Source: Oscillospiraceae bacterium (GTDB lineage: Bacteria; Bacillota; Clostridia; Oscillospirales; Acutalibacteraceae). Taken from it: a DNA stretch of 17,715 bases. Under the pieces are notes generated by a model, which was not told where the DNA came from, did no database searches, and saw only the letters and a list, made by a program, of their open reading frames with translations. The position numbers and the translations under genes were made by a program. Positions 6,968 through 14,693 of the stretch are shown here, one piece after another. The stretch is taken from the NCBI GenBank assembly GCA_902766855.1, contig CACXFE010000151.1, positions 1-17,715 of the forward strand, written 5' to 3'. The stretch's first letter is position 1; the number at the start of each line of letters is the position of its first letter.

Positions 6968-7666
6968 ATGGCAAAGGAGGCGATTCTGATCAGTATTTTT
7001 GCAATTTCCGATCTGCATTTATCATTCGGGGTTGATAAACCGATGAATATTTTCCGCGGGTGGGATCACCATGAAGAACGCCTTTGCGCCCATTGGAAGC
7101 GGCTTGTCGCGCCGGAAGACACCGTGGTTTTACCGGGGGATTTTTCATGGGCGCTGAAACTGGAAGACACCGAAAAAGATTTTGCGTTTTTAGAATCGCT
7201 CCCCGGGAAAAAGATTCTGTTAAAAGGCAATCACGATCTTTGGTGGGGCACCCGGAAAAAATTGCAGGAATTCATGCAGGAAAAAGGGTTTCAAACCATT
7301 CGATTTTTGTATAACAACTGTGAAGTATGCGAAGGGTATGCCATTGCGGGAACGCGCGGCTGGTTTTATGACGCGGGCGCCGATCAAAAGATCATCGCGC
7401 GGGAAGCGGGCAGGCTGGAACTTTCCCTTGCGGCGGCGGAAAAAACCGGGCTTCCCGTGTTGCTTTTTCTTCATTATCCCCCGGTTTACGGCGACACGGT
7501 TTGCACCGAAATATTTGAGGTGATCAAAAAGCACGGCATCCGCGAAGTGTATTACGGGCATATCCACGGCGCCGGTTTTCACCATGCCGTGAAGGAATAT
7601 GACGGGGTGAAAATGCATTTGATTTCATGTGATTGCATTGATTTTACACCGTTTTTTGTGGCATAA
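6968..7666 (+). CDS. Metallophosphoesterase (predicted phosphohydrolase, COG1768-like)
   Basis: Calcineurin-like phosphoesterase of 232 residues from ATG 6968. Numbered from there, the metal motifs are Asp15 and His17 in ISDLHLSFG, Asp58 in GDFSWAL, GNHD at 87-90 and a C-terminal GHIHG. The LSFG..KPMNIF stretch after motif I is typical of a small Firmicutes phosphohydrolase group; the substrate is unknown. Start is uncertain: the two in-frame ATGs (6926, 6968) lack ribosome binding sites, while a perfect AGGAGG at 6975-6980 lies inside the frame and points to CTG 6986 or ATC 6989. Such a start would give the family-like N-terminus (M)ISIFAISDLHL. No signal peptide, so cytosolic. Confidence 0.88.
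   Translation: MAKEAILISIFAISDLHLSFGVDKPMNIFRGWDHHEERLCAHWKRLVAPEDTVVLPGDFSWALKLEDTEKDFAFLESLPGKKILLKGNHDLWWGTRKKLQEFMQEKGFQTIRFLYNNCEVCEGYAIAGTRGWFYDAGADQKIIAREAGRLELSLAAAEKTGLPVLLFLHYPPVYGDTVCTEIFEVIKKHGIREVYYGHIHGAGFHHAVKEYDGVKMHLISCDCIDFTPFFVA
6975..6980 (+). promoter_or_regulatory. Strong ribosome binding site inside the phosphoesterase frame
   Basis: AGGAGG sits 7 bases after the ATG at 6968 and cannot serve it. It is spaced 5 bases from CTG 6986 and 8 bases from ATC 6989, both in frame, so initiation at a rare codon is possible. Confidence 0.55.
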
Positions 7667-7708
7667 TCTATAAAATTTGCCGAATTTACAGAATGTTTTA
7701 AAAAAAGA

Positions 7709-7737
7709 TGGAAATCATTCCCGAATTATGCTATAAT
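7709..7737 (+). promoter_or_regulatory. Promoter of tig
   Basis: An extended -10, TG-C-TATAAT (TG at 7729-7730, TATAAT at 7732-7737), with TGGAAA at 7709-7714 as a 4/6 match for the -35 and a 17-base spacer. Transcription should start near 7744, about 33 bases before the tig ATG. Confidence 0.75.
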
Positions 7738-7776
7738 AATTTGAACTATGCAAATGAAAGTTGCGGAGGTACAAAA

Positions 7777-9246
7777 ATGAGTTTGAAGGAAACAAAAAAA
7801 GTTGATACCAACCGGGTTCAACTGGAAATCACGGTGGACGGAGAGGCTTTCCGCGAGGCAATCAAAGAAGCCTACAAGAAAAACGGCAAAAAAATCAATG
7901 TGCCGGGCTTCAGAAAAGGAAAAGCGCCGCTCCATATCATCGAAACCTTTTACGGGGCGGAGGTTTTCTTTGAAGACGCGCTCAACCTGCTTTATAACGA
8001 CCTGGTGGAAGATGCGATCAAAGAATCCGGCGTAAGAGTGATCAACGATAAAATGGATTTCGATCTGGTTTCTATTTCCAAAGAGGACGGGGTGGATTTC
8101 AAAGTAACGGTAACCACTTATCCCGAAATCGAACTGGGCGAATATAAAGGGTTGAAAGCCGAAAGAACGCCGGTTAAGGTAGAAGCGGCGGAAGTTAACG
8201 CGGAACTGAACGCCATGGCGGAGCGCAATTCCCGCATGGTTTCGGTGGAAGACAGAGCGGCTCAAAAAGGCGATACGGTTGTGATTGATTTTGAAGGTTT
8301 TGCCGATGGCAAGGCTTTTGACGGCGGCAAAGCGGAAGGCCATTCGCTGGAACTCGGCTCCGGGCAGTTTATCCCCGGGTTTGAGGATCAGATCATCGGG
8401 CATCAAAACGGGGAAGAGTTTGATGTGAATGTTACATTCCCTGAGGAATACGGCGCCAAAGAACTTGCCGGAAAAGATGCGCTGTTCAAAGTGAAATTGC
8501 ATGAGATCAAGGTCAAAGAATTGCCGAAACTGGATGATGAATTTGCCAAAGATGTCAGTGAATTTGACACTTTGAAAGATTTGAAAGCCGATCTGAAAAA
8601 GAAAGCGCTTGACCGCAAGAAGAAAGCCGCCGAAGAGGCCGTGGAAAATGCGCTTGTTCAACAGATCGTGGATGGGATCAAGGGCGAGATCCCCGAAGCA
8701 ATGTTTGAAAACCGCCTGAATCAGAGTGTGGAAGAGTTCGGTTATCGTCTGCAATCTCAGGGGCTGAACCTTGATACTTATTTGAAATACACCAATTCTT
8801 CGTTGGATGACTTTAAGAAGTCTTTCCGCCCGCAAGCGGAAGCGCAAGTGAAGTACCGCCTGGCGCTTGAAAAAATCGTGGAATTGGAAGGCATCAAGGC
8901 CACCGAAAAAGAACTGGAAGAGCAGTACGAAAAAATGGCGAAGGATTACAATATGGAAGTTGACCGCGTGAAAGAGTTGGTTCCCGCGGAGGAGATCGAA
9001 AAAGATCTCGCCGTCGGAAAAGCGATCGACTTTGTAAAAGAAAACGCCGTGATCACCGAAACTGCACCGAAGGCGGAAGAAAAAACGGAAGAAAAACCCG
9101 CCGCCAAGAAAACGGCTGCCAAGAAACCCGCAGAAAAGAAAACAACCGAGAAAAAGACTACGGAAAAGAAACCTGCGGAAAAGAAACCCGCGGCAAAGAA
9201 ACCGGCCGCGAAAAAACCGGCAGCGAAGAAGGCTGAAAAAGAGTAA
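7777..9246 (+). CDS. tig: Trigger factor, ribosome-associated chaperone
   Basis: Binds L23 at the ribosome exit tunnel and folds nascent chains; also a peptidyl-prolyl isomerase. The chosen ATG at 7777 has GGAGG at 7765-7769 and gives 489 residues. An upstream in-frame ATG at 7708 lies across the promoter and is rejected. The N-terminal domain has the ribosome-docking GFRKGKAP at 44-51. The FKBP-type isomerase domain is about 163-245, with GSGQFIPGFEDQIIG at 194-208. The SurA-like C-terminal chaperone domain is about 250-429. The last 60 residues (430-489) are an extra tail of Lys, Ala, Pro, Glu and Thr, containing nine KK-ending pentapeptides. Usual trigger factors end near 430. tig-clpP-clpX is the standard order. 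Confidence 0.97.
   Translation: MSLKETKKVDTNRVQLEITVDGEAFREAIKEAYKKNGKKINVPGFRKGKAPLHIIETFYGAEVFFEDALNLLYNDLVEDAIKESGVRVINDKMDFDLVSISKEDGVDFKVTVTTYPEIELGEYKGLKAERTPVKVEAAEVNAELNAMAERNSRMVSVEDRAAQKGDTVVIDFEGFADGKAFDGGKAEGHSLELGSGQFIPGFEDQIIGHQNGEEFDVNVTFPEEYGAKELAGKDALFKVKLHEIKVKELPKLDDEFAKDVSEFDTLKDLKADLKKKALDRKKKAAEEAVENALVQQIVDGIKGEIPEAMFENRLNQSVEEFGYRLQSQGLNLDTYLKYTNSSLDDFKKSFRPQAEAQVKYRLALEKIVELEGIKATEKELEEQYEKMAKDYNMEVDRVKELVPAEEIEKDLAVGKAIDFVKENAVITETAPKAEEKTEEKPAAKKTAAKKPAEKKTTEKKTTEKKPAEKKPAAKKPAAKKPAAKKAEKE
9097..9231 (+). repeat. Nine 15-base coding repeats in the tig tail
   Basis: Codons 441-485 of tig encode nine consecutive pentapeptides of the form [PT][AT][AE]KK: PAAKK, TAAKK, PAEKK, TTEKK, TTEKK, PAEKK, then PAAKK three times. 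Synonymous codons vary between units, for example CCC, CCT, CCG and CCA for proline, so the repeat is conserved more at protein than DNA level. Confidence 0.9.
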
Positions 9247-9252
9247 AGCAAA

Positions 9253-9281
9253 CGGGGGGTGTGCAATGTGCGCGTCCCCCG
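9253..9281 (+). other. Stable hairpin after tig without a T-tract
   Basis: CGGGGG (9253-9258) pairs with CCCCCG (9276-9281), and the stem continues inward for six more pairs, including three G-U, to a 5-base loop. Six A bases follow instead of T bases. It may weakly terminate or protect the 3' end of the tig mRNA. It starts 7 bases after the tig stop. Confidence 0.6.
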
Positions 9282-9317
9282 AAAAAACATTTCAAAACCG
9301 GTAAAAAAGGATGCTTT

Positions 9318-9348
9318 TTGATTAGGGGTATCGCTTTTTGCCTATACT
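9318..9348 (+). promoter_or_regulatory. Possible promoter of clpP
   Basis: TATACT at 9343-9348 is a good -10, about 24 bases before the clpP ATG. The best -35 is TTGATT at 9318-9323 with a long 19-base spacer. No CtsR-type heptad repeat (GGTCAAA type) is seen nearby. Confidence 0.45.
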
Positions 9349-9371
9349 ATCAAATAACGGAGGGATAACAA

Positions 9372-9953
9372 ATGAGTTTAATACCTTATGTTGTGGAACA
9401 AACCAGTCGGGGAGAGCGCTCTTATGATATTTTTTCGCGCCTCTTAAATGATCGGATCATTATGCTGAACGAAGAAGTGAATAACGCTTCCGCCAGTGTG
9501 ATCATCGCACAGATGCTGTATCTGGAAGGGCAAGACCCGGAGAAGGATATCAATTTCTATATCAACAGCCCGGGCGGTTCTGTTACGGCGGGCATGGCAA
9601 TTTATGATACCATGCAGTATATCCAATGCGATGTCAGCACCATTTGCATGGGGATGGCGGCCAGCATGGGGGCGTTTCTGTTGGCGGCAGGCGCAAAAGG
9701 AAAGCGTTTTGCTTTGCCGAACAGTGAGATCATGATTCACCAGCCGCTCGGCCAAGCGCAAGGGCAGGCAACGGATATTCTGATTCATGCGCGCCAGATT
9801 GAGAAGATCCGCGCCAACCTGAATCAAATCCTTTCGGAAAAAACAGGTCAACCGCTGGAAGTGATCATGCGGGATACCGAGCGGGATAACTTCATGAGTG
9901 CCGAGGAGGCCGCCGCTTACGGTTTGGTTGACAAAGTGATCACAAAACGGTAA
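9372..9953 (+). CDS. clpP: ATP-dependent Clp protease proteolytic subunit
   Basis: Serine protease that forms the two-ring tetradecameric chamber of ClpXP; 193 residues, normal length. The catalytic triad is visible: Ser98 in GMAASMGAFLL, His123 in EIMIHQPLG and Asp172 in DTERDNFMS. The oxyanion-forming SPGGSV lies at 66-71. The short N-terminus MSLIPYVVEQT suggests the mature protein is nearly the full product. A GGAGGG ribosome binding site at 9359-9364 supports the ATG. It follows tig and is 12 bases upstream of clpX, so the two Clp subunits are almost certainly co-transcribed. Confidence 0.98.
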   Translation: MSLIPYVVEQTSRGERSYDIFSRLLNDRIIMLNEEVNNASASVIIAQMLYLEGQDPEKDINFYINSPGGSVTAGMAIYDTMQYIQCDVSTICMGMAASMGAFLLAAGAKGKRFALPNSEIMIHQPLGQAQGQATDILIHARQIEKIRANLNQILSEKTGQPLEVIMRDTERDNFMSAEEAAAYGLVDKVITKR

Positions 9954-9965
9954 AGAGGGTTTTCC

Positions 9966-11204
9966 ATGGCGAGCGAGAAAGAAAAAGAAATACGCTGTTC
10001 CTTCTGCGGCAAAACGCAGGATGAAGTCACCCGCCTTGTGGAAGGGCCGGGCGTTTATATCTGTGATAATTGCATTCAGTTTTGCAATACGCTTTTGTTT
10101 GAAGACGAAACGGTGAAAGATCATCGCAAAAGCAAGCAGGCGGAAGAGTTCGTTTTGCCGAAACCGGCGGAGATCAAAGCACAACTGGATCAGTATGTGA
10201 TCGGGCAGGATGATGCCAAGCGGACGCTTTCGGTTGCAGTATACAATCATTACAAGCGTATTTTTAAAAACGATCAAAACGATGTGGAATTAAACAAAAG
10301 CAATGTGCTGATGCTGGGGCCGACGGGGGTTGGCAAAACCTTATTGGCGCAAACGCTGGCTAAAATTTTGGATGTGCCGATCGCGATTACCGATGCCACC
10401 ACTTTGACCGAGGCGGGCTATGTGGGTGAAGATGTGGAGAACATCCTGTTACGGTTGATCCAAGCCGCGGATTTTGATGTGGAAAAAGCTGAGCGCGGGA
10501 TCATTTATGTGGATGAGATCGACAAAATCGCCCGCAAATCGGAAAATGCTTCGATCACGCGGGATGTCAGCGGCGAAGGCGTGCAGCAAGCGTTGCTGAA
10601 AATCCTGGAAGGCACGGTTTCCAATGTGCCGCCTCAGGGCGGCAGAAAGCATCCCCAGCAGGAGTTTATTCAAATTGATACCACCAATATTCTGTTTATC
10701 TGCGCCGGCGCGTTTGACGGGATCGAAAAAGTGATCGAGCGCAGAATGGGCGGCAGTTCGTTGGGCTTCGGCGCAAATGTAAAATCGCCCAAAAGTTTAG
10801 AGGCGGAGGCGCTGGCCGCCAAGGCCACCCATCAGGATTTGGTGAAATTCGGCTTAATTCCCGAACTGGTGGGGCGCTTGCCGGTTATAACGGCGCTTAA
10901 CGGCATGGATCAGGAAACTTTGATCCGCATTATGACTGAGCCGAAGAATTCCATCGTGAAACAGTATCAAGCCCTGTTCCGTATGGATGGGATCGAGTTG
11001 ACTTTTGAGCCGGAAGCGCTGAATCGCATCGCGGAATTGACGATCGAGCGCAAAACCGGCGCCCGGGGGCTTCGCTCCATTATCGAAGGGGTGCTGCAAC
11101 CGATCATGTTCGAGGCTCCGTCAGACGGGGCGATCAGCAAGGTTACGATCACGGCGGCCGCGGTAGACGGCGAGGCACCCCAGATAACGCGCAAGGCTTC
11201 TTAA
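9966..11204 (+). CDS. clpX: ATP-dependent Clp protease ATPase subunit ClpX
   Basis: AAA+ unfoldase that recognises, unfolds and feeds substrates to ClpP; 412 residues. The N-terminal zinc-binding domain has Cys11, Cys14, Cys33 and Cys36. Walker A is GPTGVGKT at 118-125. The pore-1 loop is GYVGED at 151-156. Walker B is IIYVDEID with Asp183-Glu184. The ClpP-docking loop appears as SLGFGA, with Leu in place of the usual Ile of IGF. Sensor 2 is in the ERKTGARGLRSI region. AGAGGG at 9954-9959 is the ribosome binding site. The next gene starts 2 bases after the stop. In many Bacillota lon follows here; it does not in this window. Confidence 0.98.
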   Translation: MASEKEKEIRCSFCGKTQDEVTRLVEGPGVYICDNCIQFCNTLLFEDETVKDHRKSKQAEEFVLPKPAEIKAQLDQYVIGQDDAKRTLSVAVYNHYKRIFKNDQNDVELNKSNVLMLGPTGVGKTLLAQTLAKILDVPIAITDATTLTEAGYVGEDVENILLRLIQAADFDVEKAERGIIYVDEIDKIARKSENASITRDVSGEGVQQALLKILEGTVSNVPPQGGRKHPQQEFIQIDTTNILFICAGAFDGIEKVIERRMGGSSLGFGANVKSPKSLEAEALAAKATHQDLVKFGLIPELVGRLPVITALNGMDQETLIRIMTEPKNSIVKQYQALFRMDGIELTFEPEALNRIAELTIERKTGARGLRSIIEGVLQPIMFEAPSDGAISKVTITAAAVDGEAPQITRKAS

Positions 11205-11205
11205 C

Positions 11206-11673
11206 ATGATCAAAATTTTATTTATTTGCCACGGGAATATTTGCCGCAGTCCCATGGCGGAGTTTGTGATGAAAAAAATGGTGGCGGAACGCGGCATGGC
11301 CGATCGGTTTTTGATCGCTTCCGCCGCCACCAGTACCGAAGAGATCCCAAACGGGCGCGGCAACCCGGTATATCCGCCTGCACGCGCGGAACTGGCGCGC
11401 CACGGGATCGCTTGTTCCGGGAAACACGCCGTTTTATTAAACAAGGAAGATGCGCGGCAATACGATTATTTGATCGTGATGGATGAGCGCAATTTGCGCA
11501 ACACACTGCGTATCATCGGTGAGGATGGAAAAGAGAAAGTACATAAATTGCTTGACTTTACCTGCCAAAAAGGGGACATTGCCGATCCGTGGTACACCGG
11601 CGATTTTGCGGCGACCTATCATGAAATCGAAGAAGGCTGCGCCGCATTGCTGCAAAACCTATGTGAGAAATAG
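11206..11673 (+). CDS. Low-molecular-weight protein-tyrosine phosphatase
   Basis: Cytosolic phosphatase of 155 residues. The P-loop CHGNICRS holds the nucleophile Cys8 and Arg14, and the general acid is Asp127 in ADPWY. The residue between Asn11 and Cys13 is Ile12. In the related arginine phosphatase YwlE this position is Thr, so tyrosine specificity is more likely. The ATG lies one base after the clpX stop, with only a weak AAGG upstream, so translation is probably coupled to clpX. A strong terminator closes the unit. Possible targets are tyrosine kinases of capsule synthesis or other phosphoproteins; none are encoded here. It could have a role tied to ClpXP, but only position suggests that. 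Confidence 0.93.
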   Translation: MIKILFICHGNICRSPMAEFVMKKMVAERGMADRFLIASAATSTEEIPNGRGNPVYPPARAELARHGIACSGKHAVLLNKEDARQYDYLIVMDERNLRNTLRIIGEDGKEKVHKLLDFTCQKGDIADPWYTGDFAATYHEIEEGCAALLQNLCEK

Positions 11674-11676
11674 AAG

Positions 11677-11710
11677 AAACGCTTTGGAAAATCCGGGGCG
11701 TTTTCTTTTT
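11677..11710 (+). terminator. Intrinsic terminator of the clpX-phosphatase unit
   Basis: AAACGC (11677-11682) pairs with GCGTTT (11698-11703). The stem extends through three T-G pairs and GGA/TCC to a 3-base loop. The 3' arm runs into TTTTCTTTTT (11701-11710). It directly precedes the promoter of the next unit. Confidence 0.8.
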
Positions 11711-11724
11711 GCGCCGAAAAGAGC

Positions 11725-11754
11725 TTGACAAACATCAGCCCGAACTGGTAATAT
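11725..11754 (+). promoter_or_regulatory. Sigma-A promoter of the M20 peptidase-MFS unit
   Basis: TTGACA at 11725-11730 and TAATAT at 11749-11754 with an 18-base spacer. Predicted transcription starts near 11761, just before a perfect palindrome. Confidence 0.8.
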
Positions 11755-11763
11755 GAAAAGAAA

Positions 11764-11776
11764 GCGATCGGATCGC
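11764..11776. promoter_or_regulatory. Operator-like palindrome at the predicted transcript start
   Basis: GCGATC-G-GATCGC is a perfect 6+1+6 inverted repeat. It begins 9 bases after the -10 box, where a bound repressor would block transcription start or escape. No regulator gene is adjacent. GATC is frequent in this window, so chance is possible. Confidence 0.35.
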
Positions 11777-11802
11777 ATTTTATGAAAAAACGGGGCGAAA
11801 GA

Positions 11803-13209
11803 ATGAAATTTCAAAAGCAAATTCATGATTATGTGTATGGGAAGAAAGACGAAATGCTTCGGGACCTTGCGGAGTTGGTTCGGATCCCCTCGGTTTTGGG
11901 TGAACCGGAAGAGGGCGCGCCGTTCGGAAAGGCTTGCGCCGAGGTTCTTCACGCGGCAGACCGGCTTTATCAAAAACACGGTTTTCAAACCGAAAATCGG
12001 GCGGACCGCGGGTATTTGTTGAGTTTTTACGGTGAAGGGGAAGAAAAAATCGGAGTGTTTGCTCATGCCGATGTGGTCGGTGTGGGGGAGGATTGGACAC
12101 TCTCTGCCCCGTTTGAACCGACGGTGAAAGACGGTTTTATGATCGGGCGCGGCGTCAAAGATGATAAAAGCGCCGTGATCCTTTCCCTGTATCTTGCACG
12201 GGCCTTGCGCGATCTGCAAATCCCCTTGAAACACGGGCTTGTGTTTTTTACCGGCGCGAATGAAGAAACCGGCATGATTGATATGGAAAACTATTTGGCG
12301 GATCACACACCGCCGCGTATTTCGATCGTGCCCGATTCGGATTTCCCTTGTGCGCACGGGGAAAAAGGAATTCATCATTTTTGGGCAAAAGGAACCCGCC
12401 CGTTGTGCGATGTGATCGAAGTGACAGGCGGTACGGCTTTTAATATTGTATTGGGCGAGGTTTCGGCACGGCTGCGGTATTCCGATGCGCTTTATCAAGA
12501 GTTAAAAGCACAGGAAAACGCGGATTTGCAGGTGACAGAAGAAAAAGGAGAAATTCATGTTACGGCTTTCGGCGTGTCTGCACACGCGGCTTTTCCTCAA
12601 GCCAGCCGCAATGCCGCAAAAGGATTGTTTGAGGCCTTGGCAAACTGTTCGGCTCTTGCCGGGAGCGACCGTGCGCAAGCCGCTTTTTTAGCACAGGTTT
12701 TCAGTGAAACCGACGGCAAAACCTTCGGGGTGCAAAACCGGGATTCTATTTTCGGGGATCTGACGATGATCAACGGCATGATCCGTACCGAAGAGGGGGC
12801 GCTGAAACTGTCGTTTGATTCAAGATTCGGTGACGGGGTGTCCTTCCCTGAAATGCAGGAAAAACTGCGCTCCTGTTTGGCGGAAAACGGCTTTGACTAT
12901 TTGCCGGAACGCTATTCTTCGGCTTTTCATGTGGATAAAAACGATCCGCTGGTGCAAAAAACATTGGCGGTTTACCGCGAATTTACCGGGGATATGGAGG
13001 CCGACGCCTTTATTTTGGCAGGCGGCACTTATGCGAAAGAACTGCCGTATGCGCTGGAAATCGGCAACGAAATCCCGCATCCTTTGCCGTTTGAATTGCC
13101 CGCCGGTCATGGTGCGGAGCATCAGCCGGATGAATGTTTGAGTGTGGAAGGCTTTTTGGAAGCCGTGGAATTTACCATCGGAATGATTTTGGAAATTGAT
13201 GAATGCTGA
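11803..13209 (+). CDS. PepV-like M20 dipeptidase
   Basis: Zinc metallopeptidase of 468 residues from ATG 11803, which has a GGGGCG site before it. An ATG at 11782 lacks a ribosome binding site and would add 7 residues. The motifs match Lactobacillus PepV almost residue for residue: His88-x-Asp90 (FAHADVVG), Asp120 (RGVKDDK), Glu154-Glu155 (GANEETG), Asp178 (VPDSDFP) and a C-terminal His440 (GHGAEHQPDE). PepV ligands are known at 87, 89, 119, 153/154, 177 and 439. The inserted lid domain (about 185-385) is present. No signal peptide; probably a cytosolic broad-range dipeptidase. It is the first gene of a two-gene unit with a transporter. Confidence 0.93.
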   Translation: MKFQKQIHDYVYGKKDEMLRDLAELVRIPSVLGEPEEGAPFGKACAEVLHAADRLYQKHGFQTENRADRGYLLSFYGEGEEKIGVFAHADVVGVGEDWTLSAPFEPTVKDGFMIGRGVKDDKSAVILSLYLARALRDLQIPLKHGLVFFTGANEETGMIDMENYLADHTPPRISIVPDSDFPCAHGEKGIHHFWAKGTRPLCDVIEVTGGTAFNIVLGEVSARLRYSDALYQELKAQENADLQVTEEKGEIHVTAFGVSAHAAFPQASRNAAKGLFEALANCSALAGSDRAQAAFLAQVFSETDGKTFGVQNRDSIFGDLTMINGMIRTEEGALKLSFDSRFGDGVSFPEMQEKLRSCLAENGFDYLPERYSSAFHVDKNDPLVQKTLAVYREFTGDMEADAFILAGGTYAKELPYALEIGNEIPHPLPFELPAGHGAEHQPDECLSVEGFLEAVEFTIGMILEIDEC

Positions 13210-13237
13210 ATGCGTTCAGAAAAGGAGAAAAGCGAAG

Positions 13238-14680
13238 ATGGGTGAAGCAGTATTACAACATCGGGGGCTGCGGTTGAATTATAAACGCACACTCTTGATT
13301 GGTTTTGCGTTTTTCGGGATCTTATTGCTTTGGCAGGTTTATGACGCATGGTGCCCCACCTTTTTGACGGATATTTTTGCCCGGCGGATGTATGATCTTT
13401 CTTCCGCCGAATTGAAAACCGGCGATCCCGAAAAGATTTTGAATGTGCAATGGATCGTGGGGATCGTGATGGCCTGCGATAATCTTGCCGCACTGATTTT
13501 ACTGCCGATTTTCGGAAATTTATCAGACCGGACCAAAACCCCGATCGGCAAACGGATGCCGTTTATTTTAGTCGGTACGATGGTATCAGCCGTGGCGTTC
13601 CCGTTTATTCCGCTGCTTTTTCATCAGAACAACGCGGCGGGCATGATCGCGGTGATGCTGATCGTTTTGATTTTCATGATGATGTATCGCAATCCCGCTG
13701 TTGCCCTGATGCCGGATATTACACCTAAGCCCTTGCGGGCGAAAGCCAACGGGTTGATCAACATTATGGGGTATCTCGGCGGCGCGTTTGCAACCGTGTT
13801 GGGAATTTTTCTGAAACTTTCCGATTATATCAATGTAAGCGACACCGCGCGCAAACTGTGGGTGATCGAAACGCCGTTTCTGGTGGCTTCGGTGTTGATG
13901 GTGATTTCGGCTTTTGTTTTGTTTTTTACCGTGAAAGAAAATCGGTTAGCGGAAGAGTTGAAAGAGGAAATCACCCTCGGAGAGCGGCTTGCCGCGATTG
14001 AAAACCCGGTGGATGATAACGCCCCCATGTCTGCCGCCAACAGAAAAATGCTGTTGGCGATCCTCGGCGCTGAATTTCTTTGGTTTATGGCGGATAACGC
14101 GATCGGCACTTATATCGGAAATTATGTGATCTATTATCTGAACGCCGCTTCCAGTTCCACCATGCTTCTTACGGTGTTCGGCGGGCTTGCCAGTGTGATC
14201 GGCTTTGCCACGGCGGGGATCCTTGCGGATAAGATCGGCCGGAAATGGACGATCACCTGCGGACTTGTTATCACGGTGATCGCAATGGCGATCATGTGCC
14301 TGATCGTGCCTTCCGGCAGGGTGACAGGCGCGAACGGAGAATATGCTTTTCCTTCGGCGCTGTTTGTGATTTGGGTGTTGAAAGGCTACGGCATGGCGTT
14401 GGTACATAATTGCTCGTTCCCGATGGTGGTGGAACTTTGTTCCAACCGAAAAATCGGGAAATTCACCGGGTATTATTATGCGGCCAGTATGTCCGCGCAA
14501 ACCATTACTCCCATCGCGTTGGGTTTGGTGTTCAAAGCCACCTTGTTCTGGCGCGCTTTGCCGGCATATGCCTGCGTGTTGTTTTTGTGCAGTTGCGTGG
14601 TATTTACCCTGTTCGTAAAAAATATAAAGGCGCAAAAGGTGGAAAATCTGCGTGGATTGGAAGCCCTTGATAACGATTGA
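13238..14680 (+). CDS. MFS transporter, GPH/SLC45-like
   Basis: Twelve-helix secondary transporter of 480 residues. The ATG at 13238 is preferred because AAAGGAG lies at 13221-13227. Upstream TTG 13196 and ATG 13199 overlap the peptidase gene. The first half carries ACDNLAALILLPIFGNLSD followed by RTKTPIGKRMPF (motif A-like, 93-108), as in cation-coupled sugar carriers of the GPH and SLC45 groups. The second half repeats a shorter form, AGILADKIGRKWTI. The substrate is unknown; sugars or glycosides are typical, although the dipeptidase partner could hint at something else. It shares a transcript with the peptidase (28-base gap) and ends at a strong bidirectional terminator. Confidence 0.87.
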   Translation: MGEAVLQHRGLRLNYKRTLLIGFAFFGILLLWQVYDAWCPTFLTDIFARRMYDLSSAELKTGDPEKILNVQWIVGIVMACDNLAALILLPIFGNLSDRTKTPIGKRMPFILVGTMVSAVAFPFIPLLFHQNNAAGMIAVMLIVLIFMMMYRNPAVALMPDITPKPLRAKANGLINIMGYLGGAFATVLGIFLKLSDYINVSDTARKLWVIETPFLVASVLMVISAFVLFFTVKENRLAEELKEEITLGERLAAIENPVDDNAPMSAANRKMLLAILGAEFLWFMADNAIGTYIGNYVIYYLNAASSSTMLLTVFGGLASVIGFATAGILADKIGRKWTITCGLVITVIAMAIMCLIVPSGRVTGANGEYAFPSALFVIWVLKGYGMALVHNCSFPMVVELCSNRKIGKFTGYYYAASMSAQTITPIALGLVFKATLFWRALPAYACVLFLCSCVVFTLFVKNIKAQKVENLRGLEALDND

Positions 14681-14693
14681 TTTCATAAAAAAG

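Noticed and set aside
7726..8847. Minus-strand open frame of 373 residues opposite tig
   Set aside because: It is the exact antisense of a well-supported trigger factor gene, has no recognisable domain or ribosome binding site, and reflects codon bias leaving few antisense stops.
9444..10277. Minus-strand open frame of 277 residues opposite clpP and clpX
   Set aside because: Covers two certain genes in antisense and shows no family motif.
11206..11673. YwlE-type protein arginine phosphatase
   Set aside because: The key P-loop position is Ile12 where YwlE has Thr, so the tyrosine phosphatase call is kept.
11659..12498. Minus-strand open frame of 279 residues opposite the M20 peptidase
   Set aside because: Antisense shadow across a terminator, a promoter and a gene with all zinc ligands; not plausible as coding.
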